Shown here in pieces: positions 20,814 to 26,198 of a stretch of 26,198 bases of DNA (positions are counted from its first letter, which is position 1; each line of letters starts with the position of its first letter). Origin of the DNA: Candidatus Thorarchaeota archaeon (GTDB taxonomy: Archaea > Asgardarchaeota > Thorarchaeia > Thorarchaeales > Thorarchaeaceae); assembly GCA_004524595.1 (NCBI GenBank), contig SDOA01000051.1, positions 1 to 26,198 on the forward strand, given 5' to 3'. The position numbers and the translations under genes were made by a program. The notes under the pieces were generated by a model. The model was not told the DNA's origin and made no database searches. It saw nothing but the letters and a program-made list of their open reading frames with translations.

Positions 20814-22433
20814 TTAGGCTCTCTCCTGTGAGAGATCATAGAAAAATTTCAATTCAGGAGACCCCGTTCGTAAGTTTAAGAGGGTCACAATACCTGGCGT
20901 TGGAACAACACCTTGTTTTCTCATGAAGTCTGTTTGTGATTGAAAAGTACCTGAATTAATGATTTGTACTCCTCGATAATTGTCCACAGCATTATGATGA
21001 GCATGGCCAAAATGCACGACGTCAGGAGGTGTATCAATGACCATCCAATCACGATCCAGAGGTGCTAGTTCGGTTTTTCCCCCGTAGATAGGAGCAAGAT
21101 GTCGTTTCTTTAGAAGCTCTTTCATAGGAAAAGCTGGATCCGTATAAGAAGCTCCTGGAATATTAGTCACTAAATCATCTAAACTGTCACCGTGCGTTAT
21201 CAATATGTTGACTCCTTCAACAATAAGCTGAGAGGGGTCTCCTAACATGGTAACGTTACCAAGGTTGTAAAGAGATTCGCAGAACATTCGTGGAATTGGA
21301 GGTTTAGGAAGGGCTTGACGACAAGCATCATGATTTCCGGGGATACAGAATATCTTAATCCGTTTTGGTATCTTTTTTAATTTGTGCGCAATGAGATCGT
21401 ATTGTTCATATATACTTGATATTGTGAGGTGATATCTTTGTTCTGGATACACACTAATCCCATCAACCATATCTCCGGCAATAAAGAGATACCTCAAATT
21501 ATCCACAATACCCTGGTCAACACTGTCCACATCATGACCATTTAACCAGTTGATGAAATGATCAAGTTCATCTTCGAGGAATTCTTGACTGCCACAATGT
21601 AAATCTGAAATGAAGGCGGCATAGATGTCTGTCTTAGACCTGCCTATCTGACGTGCTGTTGGTATATCAGGAAACAATACATCGTCAGCAATCATTCGTT
21701 CATCATTATCAACATAACCCGAGATACATACTACTTCATCTAGCAATATCGAGTTCGCCTTTTCAGATAGTTGTTGCCCCTTGAGACCCTCTTGACCAGA
21801 GGGGACAACACAGATAATTGTGTCTTCAGGACCCTCAATATCAAGAATGACGTTACGGGATTTCGATATGCTCTTGTTCCTAATAATTCCCAAGACGATT
21901 TGACTCGGTGGGCGTATAAGACGAACATCGGTCTCGCCTCCCCCCTGCCTGCGTTTCATGTGACCTTTCCTTGTTTTTGCAACTTTTGGAGAGACTGCAT
22001 TCTGTGTGTCTATTCGAGCCATGTAGATTCTTTTTATTCTCTCAAAACGATCAACGAAGAGCTTGAGAAAATCTTCAATGATACCCTCAGAACCTACTTT
22101 TATTATGTCTGGGGTCTTTTCGATTGTATAATCCCAGTCGATTGCAGTTTGTTGTGATGTTCCTTTCTTTTGACCTCTGACTTTTAATTCAGAAGACGTT
22201 ATAGGTGTGATTTCCAGTGTTTCTTTTGTAGAGATTGGGTTCTCAAAGAGAGAGGATACATATTCCCTTGAGAGAACAACAGGACCATCATTTTTTATCT
22301 TACTAAGAATGACGGACTCAACTTTTTCTATAGGTGCTTGAAGGGTTAGAATATAGTCTAATGCATCAGGTGTGATTTGGAGTCCTGACTCAATCAAAAG
22401 AGCCAATATGTTACGACGAACAGATGCAGTCAA
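20814..22433 (-). CDS. polB (DP1): DNA polymerase D small subunit DP1 (Mre11-like proofreading exonuclease)
   Basis: The 539-residue protein starts with the DP1 helical domain (LLIESGLQITPDALDYIL), has a linker with basic patch (about 150-165), an OB domain (about 178-255), and a C-terminal calcineurin-like phosphoesterase. Metal-binding motifs are intact: SDLHCGS (D277, H279), AGDMVDG (D321), PGNHDA (N367, H368), THGDSLDD (H414) and FGHAHHN (H477, H479). This predicts active 3'-5' proofreading, partnering the catalytic DP2, which is not in the window. The start is TTG at 22433; the preceding GATGAT is a weak site and a TATA-like GTTTTTAAC at about 22467-22475 gives a short leader. No nearby ATG preserves the N-terminal domain. 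PolD next to orc1 is a classic archaeal origin neighbourhood. Confidence 0.96.
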   Translation of the reverse strand: MTASVRRNILALLIESGLQITPDALDYILTLQAPIEKVESVILSKIKNDGPVVLSREYVSSLFENPISTKETLEITPITSSELKVRGQKKGTSQQTAIDWDYTIEKTPDIIKVGSEGIIEDFLKLFVDRFERIKRIYMARIDTQNAVSPKVAKTRKGHMKRRQGGGETDVRLIRPPSQIVLGIIRNKSISKSRNVILDIEGPEDTIICVVPSGQEGLKGQQLSEKANSILLDEVVCISGYVDNDERMIADDVLFPDIPTARQIGRSKTDIYAAFISDLHCGSQEFLEDELDHFINWLNGHDVDSVDQGIVDNLRYLFIAGDMVDGISVYPEQRYHLTISSIYEQYDLIAHKLKKIPKRIKIFCIPGNHDACRQALPKPPIPRMFCESLYNLGNVTMLGDPSQLIVEGVNILITHGDSLDDLVTNIPGASYTDPAFPMKELLKKRHLAPIYGGKTELAPLDRDWMVIDTPPDVVHFGHAHHNAVDNYRGVQIINSGTFQSQTDFMRKQGVVPTPGIVTLLNLRTGSPELKFFYDLSQERA

Positions 22434-22559
22434 TTAATCATCAATGAAGTAGAGGTGTGTTGTTGTTAAAAACATCTGCCTTCATGGTTCGTGCGGGAAA
22501 TGTAATAAGCGCGCCTTTCACAGATAATTTGTTGCCTAATAGTGTTAATGGGTGAGACC

Positions 22560-23537
22560 ATGGTGAATATCAGAACACTGCAGCAAACCGGTGGGAAGAG
22601 TGGGAGTTCGTTTTTAATCATCTTACCAAAGGACTGGGTCATACGGCATAAATTGAGTAAGGGAGACCCAGTTGTTGTTGCAGAGCGAGAAGACGGGTGT
22701 CTAATAGTAGACCCCAGACTGCCAAAAGCTGGAGAGACTCGGTCTACAACAACTCAAATCGAATTTAATCTTAGGTGGGAGATTACAAGTAGGTATCTCT
22801 TGGGTTTTGATGAGATTCGTATTGTTAGTAAAGATCCTATAACAAATGTACAAAGAGACGAACTAAAGAAGGTCATCAAACGATTTGTAGCTCTTGAGGT
22901 CACTGAGGAAGATGACCATCTAATTGTACTAAGGTGCCTCATTGATCCAGCAACATTGCCAGTGAACACAGCAATGCGCCGAATGAATCTAATAACATCA
23001 AGAATGATTGAAGATGCATTGGAGGTCTATTTTGAGGGAAATCTAGAGGGTGCAAAGGAAGTCATTCAACGTGATGAAGAAGTAGATAGGCTGTTCTTTC
23101 TAATTGTAAGACAGCTCAGGTCAGCAATTCAATATCCAAGAATGAGTGAGATGATGAGCCTTGCTCCTGTTGAGGCACTTGATTTCAGGTTAGCGGCCCA
23201 ATATATTGAGAGAATTGCAGACCTCGCGGTGGATATCGCTCAGAGAGTTGAAGAACCGATTGATAAGAAATTGGTACTGAAGATAAAACCAATTGTAAAT
23301 AAAGTGAGAGAGATGTTATCAGATTCTGTCAACAATTTATTCAAATTTGATCCCAAGAAAGTAGCATCGGTCATAAAATCAGAAAAATGGTTAATCACAG
23401 AAACGGCCAAACTTAGACAACTGATAATAACAGCACCAAATGGACGGCCACAAACTCAGCTTTATGTTATTGATAGTCTGTTGAGAATGGGAGAGGCTGC
23501 AAAAGATATTGCAGACCTTGCGCTCCCTCAGAACTAG
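22560..23537 (+). CDS. AbrB-PhoU regulator (phosphate-type transcription regulator)
   Basis: The 325-residue protein joins a SpoVT/AbrB swapped-hairpin DNA-binding domain (1-50; RTLQQTGGKSGSSFLIILPKDWV) to a PhoU-type helical domain (about 110-320; AMRRMNLITSRMIEDALEVY, EEVDRLFFLIVRQLRSAI, AAQYIERIADLAVDIAQRV). Similar archaeal proteins are presumed sensors of phosphate status or regulators of phosphate transport. The ATG at 22560 is preferred because GGGTGA lies four bases upstream; GTG at 22542 and ATG at 22548 are in frame and add six or four residues. The next gene, a phosphohexomutase, begins 11 bases after its stop and is likely co-transcribed. No phosphate transporter gene is nearby, so the target is unknown. 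Confidence 0.9.
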   Translation: MVNIRTLQQTGGKSGSSFLIILPKDWVIRHKLSKGDPVVVAEREDGCLIVDPRLPKAGETRSTTTQIEFNLRWEITSRYLLGFDEIRIVSKDPITNVQRDELKKVIKRFVALEVTEEDDHLIVLRCLIDPATLPVNTAMRRMNLITSRMIEDALEVYFEGNLEGAKEVIQRDEEVDRLFFLIVRQLRSAIQYPRMSEMMSLAPVEALDFRLAAQYIERIADLAVDIAQRVEEPIDKKLVLKIKPIVNKVREMLSDSVNNLFKFDPKKVASVIKSEKWLITETAKLRQLIITAPNGRPQTQLYVIDSLLRMGEAAKDIADLALPQN

Positions 23538-23548
23538 AGGAAATTAAC

Positions 23549-24937
23549 ATGGATGACAAGATCTTTGGCACTTCGGGAATAAGAGGACCTATCTCTGAAA
23601 AATCAACGACTGATTTAGCATTGAATTTGGGAAGAGGGCTCGGTTCGTTCTTGAAAGGACTGGGAACTGTTGGAATTGGTACAGATGCTAGGACTTCACG
23701 AGAGATGTTAAGAAATAGTCTTGTTGCAGGAGTTCTCTCAACCGGGGTTGATGTCATTGACTTAGGAATTGTGCCAATGCCAACTGTAGCATACTTCAGT
23801 CAATTGGATGAGATTGATGCATCAGTAATTGTGACAGCTAGTCACAACCCATCAGCAGATAATGGTTTCAAATTTTTTATTGGAGGAAGAGAATTCATTA
23901 GAGAGGAGGAAGTGTTCCTTGAGAACGCCATCTCCGAGAAGCAGTTCTTAGTTGCAAAATGGGATAGATGTGGAAAAGTGGAACAGGGGGATATAAGAAA
24001 CCAATATCTGAATAATGTAAAGAAATTTCTTGCAAGTCGGGGTGAAAAGGGGAATGGTACTAAGGTACTTCTTGATTTAGCAAATGGAGCTGCAACAAAT
24101 TATACACCTCATCTACTCTTGGAAATGGGATTTTCAGTCACTACGATGAACTCTCATCAAGATGGGCATTTCCCTGGAAGACCTGCTGAACCCTCACCTG
24201 GAAATCTTGGTGATGCTATGAAAATGGCAGCAAATTCTGATTTTGCTGTGACAATGTGTCATGATGGAGATGGAGATAGACTTGCTGTAATAGATGAACA
24301 AGGAGAGTTTATCGATCAGAACCGCGTCATAGCGCTATTCGCGAAAGATGAGGTCAAAAGAATCGGAGGTGGGACTGTTGTTGTCTCCATTGATACCTCC
24401 AGTGTTATTGATGAACTTGTCACCGCTGCAGGAGGGGCAATTGTTAGAATGCCCTTGGGGTCCCTTCAGGAGTATTTAGCATCGGACAAAGGGAAGGATG
24501 TGGTTTTCGCTTCTGAACCTTGGAAACCAATCTTTACTGCGATGGGAGGATGGATGGATGGCATCACAGGCGCTGCACGGTTTGCTCAGATGATGGAAGA
24601 ACAAGGAGATGGCAGCTGTACAAAATTAATGAAAACCATACCGAAGTATCCCATGCTTAGAGACTACATGGCATGTCCTGATAAGATAAAACCAAAATTT
24701 CTGCCTCGTGTGAAAGAGTTGTTAGTCCCTCAGATGTCTGGAGTCAGCCAGGTACTGGAAGTGGATGGAATCAGAATAGAGTGTACTGATGGATCCTATG
24801 TTCTGGTGAGAGTTTCAGGGACTGAGCCAAAAGCTAGGCTCTATATCGGTGCCAGACAACAATCCACAGTGGATAGACTCGCATCACTAACCAGAAGCGT
24901 AATGGAAGAAGTCATAGAAAATCTGCAGAAGGACTAA
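23549..24937 (+). CDS. Phosphohexomutase (phosphoglucosamine/phosphomanno-mutase family)
   Basis: This 462-residue alpha-D-phosphohexomutase has all four signature sites: FGTSGIRG at the N-terminus, TASHNP (about 96-101, Ser98 carries the phosphate), DGDGDRLAV (about 238-246, Mg2+), and VRVSGTEPKARL (about 419-430, phosphate binding). It interconverts sugar 1- and 6-phosphates for nucleotide-sugar synthesis. The specificity loop, GGExSGH-like in many relatives, reads ASEPWKPIF here, so glucosamine, mannose or glucose cannot be assigned. AGAGGA precedes the ATG by about eight bases. The stop TAA at 24935 overlaps the TPR gene's stop on the other strand. Confidence 0.92.
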   Translation: MDDKIFGTSGIRGPISEKSTTDLALNLGRGLGSFLKGLGTVGIGTDARTSREMLRNSLVAGVLSTGVDVIDLGIVPMPTVAYFSQLDEIDASVIVTASHNPSADNGFKFFIGGREFIREEEVFLENAISEKQFLVAKWDRCGKVEQGDIRNQYLNNVKKFLASRGEKGNGTKVLLDLANGAATNYTPHLLLEMGFSVTTMNSHQDGHFPGRPAEPSPGNLGDAMKMAANSDFAVTMCHDGDGDRLAVIDEQGEFIDQNRVIALFAKDEVKRIGGGTVVVSIDTSSVIDELVTAAGGAIVRMPLGSLQEYLASDKGKDVVFASEPWKPIFTAMGGWMDGITGAARFAQMMEEQGDGSCTKLMKTIPKYPMLRDYMACPDKIKPKFLPRVKELLVPQMSGVSQVLEVDGIRIECTDGSYVLVRVSGTEPKARLYIGARQQSTVDRLASLTRSVMEEVIENLQKD

Positions 24938-25557
24938 GTCCTCAGACCTTGTGCCTTCTCAGTCATTTTTGCAGCTTCGACATTTTTTCCTTGAGCCCTG
25001 AGCGCCATTGCCAGAAGGTCATAGGCCTCTGGCATAGTGGGTGCAACTTCTACAAGTTTCTGAAAGGCCTCCTCAGATTTTGCAGGCATACGCGACCTAA
25101 GATAGACCATTCCAAGGACTAACCAACTCTCGAAGAACTTCGGATTAATCTCAATGCTCTTCTTTGCAGCTTCTAGGGCATCAGTGTCCTTCCCCATTCC
25201 AAGATGGGTTGTGGCAAGACCACTCCATGCAGTGTTATCTTTCGGATTGATCTCTATTGCCTTTCGGAAATATGGTTCTGCACCTCTGAAATCGTTCCGC
25301 GCCTTGAGAACGCATCCCATCAGATTCCAAGCATGATGCATCTTCTCATCGAGTTCGAGAGCTTTTCTTGCAGATGTTTCTGCATCACTGACCTTCTGTT
25401 GGGCTAATTGACATCTACCAAGGCCAATCCAATATATTGAGGTGTTTGGTCTCAGATTAACAAGTTTTCTATAAGCGGTCTCAGCCTCAGCCCACCTTCC
25501 TTCACTTAGTAACTTCAGACTCTCCTCAAAGAGTTCCCAGTATTCATCATCAGACAT
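24934..25557 (-). CDS. Tetratricopeptide-repeat protein
   Basis: The 207-residue protein is made almost entirely of about five TPR units, visible as repeats of the pattern W-x2-L-G-x2-Y/H, A, G, P at 34-residue spacing, for example AEAAYRKLVNLRPNTSIYW (with the usual AExAYRKLV start), ISDAETSARKALELDEK, FRGAEPYFRKAIEINPKD, DALEAAKKSIEINPKF and SEEAFQKLVEVAPTMPE. Such scaffolds bind partner peptides and have no catalytic residues. It has no signal peptide or membrane segment. The start is ATG at 25557; AGTC precedes it and no strong ribosome-binding site is seen. It converges on the phosphohexomutase, sharing bases in the two stop codons. Partner unknown. Confidence 0.9.
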   Translation of the reverse strand: MSDDEYWELFEESLKLLSEGRWAEAETAYRKLVNLRPNTSIYWIGLGRCQLAQQKVSDAETSARKALELDEKMHHAWNLMGCVLKARNDFRGAEPYFRKAIEINPKDNTAWSGLATTHLGMGKDTDALEAAKKSIEINPKFFESWLVLGMVYLRSRMPAKSEEAFQKLVEVAPTMPEAYDLLAMALRAQGKNVEAAKMTEKAQGLRT

Positions 25558-25610
25558 AACTATCAGACTATTAATGTATTAAAAATGAAATAATGAATAT
25601 GACGGTAAGA

Positions 25611-25616
25611 TTAAAT
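25611..25616 (+). promoter_or_regulatory. Possible box A of the tRNA-Ser gene
   Basis: TTAAAT lies about 28 bases before the first base of the tRNA, near the expected archaeal position. A second AT-rich run TCTATATA ends directly at the tRNA and is probably too close to be its TATA box unless the transcript starts inside the gene. Confidence 0.3.
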
Positions 25617-25641
25617 CGTGAGTAATTAGGAGTCTATATAG

Positions 25642-25754
25642 GCCGGGGTCTCCTAGTGGCTATGGAGGCGGTCTCGAAAACCGCTGTCTTCGTGACGCGT
25701 GAGTTCAATAACTTCTACTCTGGTAGAGTTGTACAAATCTCATCCCCGGCGCCA
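25642..25754 (+). tRNA. tRNA-Ser(CGA) with a T-loop intron and encoded CCA
   Basis: The acceptor stem GCCGGGG (25642-25648) pairs perfectly with CCCCGGC (25744-25750), followed by discriminator G and CCA at 25752-25754. A short D-stem TCC/GGA, G18G19 (25658-25659) and A21 are present. The anticodon stem GCGGT/ACCGC flanks the loop CTCGAAA (25673-25679), anticodon CGA at 25675-25677, reading UCG. A long variable arm GTC-TTCGT-GAC (25686-25696) marks a class II serine tRNA. The T-stem GTGAG (25699-25703) pairs with CTCAT (25739-25743), but 35 bases lie between instead of seven. Removing 28 bases leaves TTCAAAT, an ordinary T-loop. The mature tRNA would then be 85 bases including CCA. The gene lies between convergent TPR and DsrE-like genes. 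Confidence 0.92.
25709..25736 (+). other. 28-nt intron in the T-loop of tRNA-Ser, position 58/59, with bulge-helix-bulge
   Basis: The boundaries A25708/T25709 and A25736/A25737 leave T-loop TTCAAAT. They coincide with cuts predicted from a bulge-helix-bulge: bulge AAT (25707-25709); central helix GTTC (25703-25706) with GTAC (25731-25734), three pairs and one U-U mismatch; bulge AAA (25735-25737). The inner arm is AAC/GTT (25710-25712 with 25728-25730), one unpaired T, then TCTAC/GTAGA (25714-25718 with 25723-25727) and loop TCTG. Boundaries shifted left by up to three bases give the same mature loop but do not fit the bulges. Confidence 0.8.
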
Positions 25755-25764
25755 ATTATTTACA

Positions 25765-25769
25765 TTTTT
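25765..25769 (+). terminator. T5 run after tRNA-Ser
   Basis: A TTTTT tract lies 11 bases after the CCA end of the tRNA. Short T-runs terminate archaeal transcription; the following bases belong to the end of the convergent DsrE-like gene. Confidence 0.4.
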
Positions 25770-25771
25770 GA

Positions 25772-26113
25772 TTAAAAAGTGAGAATTGAATAACCATCCT
25801 TTGCAAACTTCAGAAGGTCACTATGACCACTAAGTTCACCTTTGAGTGGAACGCCCAGTTTCTGTACTGCTTCAGTTGCTGAAAAGGCTGCAGAACATGC
25901 TTTGCATGCATGATCTATGATTCCAAGTCCCATTGCCTTATCAAAGATAGGGAGTTTGATTGAGCCATCTTCTATTCCTATGAGGAGTTTTGGAGATGCA
26001 CACTCAAGAACCGTTGCAACCTCATGACCATGCCCATGAAAATTAATTGCATTTAGAAGGAGATGGTAGAGCTGCATCTTATTCTCATCTGTAGCTAAAA
26101 AGAGATATTTCAT
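25772..26113 (-). CDS. DsrE-like small protein, possible sulfur relay
   Basis: The 113-residue protein has the DsrE/DsrF/TusD fold pattern: N-terminal strand KYLFLATDENKMQLYHLLLN, a Gly/His-rich stretch FHGHGHEVATVLECASP, then ACKACSAAF where the DsrE-type cysteine occurs, and the ending LLKFAKDGYSILTF that matches the family's final strand. Related proteins carry persulfide sulfur on a conserved cysteine for tRNA thiolation or sulfur metabolism; here Cys in DHACKAC could serve. No Tus or Dsr partner gene is in view, so the role is inferred from fold only. The start is ATG at 26113, with a weak GTGA upstream. It lies between two tRNA genes. Confidence 0.7.
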   Translation of the reverse strand: MKYLFLATDENKMQLYHLLLNAINFHGHGHEVATVLECASPKLLIGIEDGSIKLPIFDKAMGLGIIDHACKACSAAFSATEAVQKLGVPLKGELSGHSDLLKFAKDGYSILTF

Positions 26114-26160
26114 GATATTTCACAAAGGACGTATATCCCAAATAGATTATGAGTATTACT

Positions 26161-26166
26161 AAAAAA
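26161..26166 (-). terminator. T6 run after the tRNA at the window edge
   Basis: Six Ts on the minus strand follow the CCA of the partial tRNA directly, a standard archaeal terminator arrangement. Confidence 0.5.
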
Positions 26167-26198
26167 TGGTGCGGAGGGCGAGATTTGAACTCGCGAAC
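26167..26198 (-). tRNA. 3' end of a tRNA (probably Leu), truncated by the window edge
   Basis: On the minus strand the window's last bases read a T-arm, GCGAG-TTCAAAT-CTCGC, followed by the 3' acceptor strand CCTCCGC, discriminator A and encoded CCA (26167-26169). The five-base T-stem is perfect. The bases GTTC before the T-stem and discriminator A resemble the end of a class II leucine tRNA, but the anticodon is outside the window, so identity is a guess. Its T-loop has the usual seven bases, in contrast to the interrupted T-loop of the tRNA-Ser gene 400 bases away. Confidence 0.85.

Noticed and set aside
25642..25754. tRNA-Ser as a degenerate pseudogene
   Set aside because: All stems, the CGA anticodon loop and the CCA end are intact, and the extra bases form a coherent bulge-helix-bulge with the right boundaries.
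1..26198. Insertion sequences, prophage or integrated plasmid
   Set aside because: No transposase, integrase, capsid or partition gene was recognised, and gene spacing and codon usage look uniform.

Overview
The window is archaeal chromosome of moderate GC content. Its information-processing genes are diagnostic: RNA polymerase subunit L, TFS, exosome Csl4, PriS primase, GINS51, PCNA, Orc1/Cdc6 and the small subunit (DP1) of the archaea-specific DNA polymerase D. The metabolic half (HdrA-MvhD, HdrB, HdrC, acyl-CoA dehydrogenase) suggests an anaerobe. The mix is compatible with an Asgard archaeon such as Thorarchaeota, but that placement is inference; a euryarchaeal or bathyarchaeal origin cannot be excluded by reading alone. 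Shine-Dalgarno motifs of the GGAGGTGA type precede most genes, and I used them to choose starts.

Layout. (1) 1-4030: the 3' end of an HD-domain hydrolase gene, then on the minus strand an Fpg/Nei-type DNA glycosylase followed by a cupin, a ten-helix membrane protein and an acyl-CoA dehydrogenase. (2) 4118-11890, minus: a five-gene redox operon transcribed hdrC, hdrB, HdrA-like, HdrA-MvhD, then a 971-residue fusion of a GltD/NfnB-like NAD(P)H oxidoreductase with a winged helix and a two-cluster ferredoxin. Genes overlap or are separated by 1-11 bases. (3) 11978-19388, minus: a replication, transcription and RNA-processing island. In transcription order it holds a METTL5-like methyltransferase, Csl4, RpoL, a Mini-III-like RNase III protein, TFS, a small OB-like protein, two tandem PCNA paralogues, PriS, GINS51, a coiled-coil protein and a two-helix membrane peptide. 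(4) 19389-22433: a 175-base AT-rich gap with palindromes, three 9-bp direct repeats and an origin-box-like site, then orc1/cdc6, with DP1 convergent to it. (5) 22560-26198: an AbrB-PhoU regulator with a phosphohexomutase, a TPR protein, an intron-bearing tRNA-Ser(CGA), a DsrE-like protein and the 3' end of another tRNA.

How they work together. Initiator, GINS, primase, clamp and PolD exonuclease subunit form most of a replisome kit around a plausible origin. RpoL, TFS and Csl4 link transcription with RNA decay. The Hdr operon probably moves electrons between ferredoxin, NAD(P)H and a disulfide or other low-potential partner, and may connect with the adjacent acyl-CoA dehydrogenase.

Most notable points: a 28-nt intron in the T-loop (58/59) of tRNA-Ser(CGA) with a near-canonical bulge-helix-bulge; the repeat and ORB-like cluster before orc1; tandem zinc ribbons inserted into the primase catalytic subunit; duplicated PCNA; two HdrA-like proteins carrying complementary sets of Fe-S motifs; the GltD-winged helix-ferredoxin fusion; and an arginine/aspartate-rich tail on Csl4. 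No CRISPR array, insertion sequence or prophage was seen, and no stretch longer than 300 bases lacks a gene.
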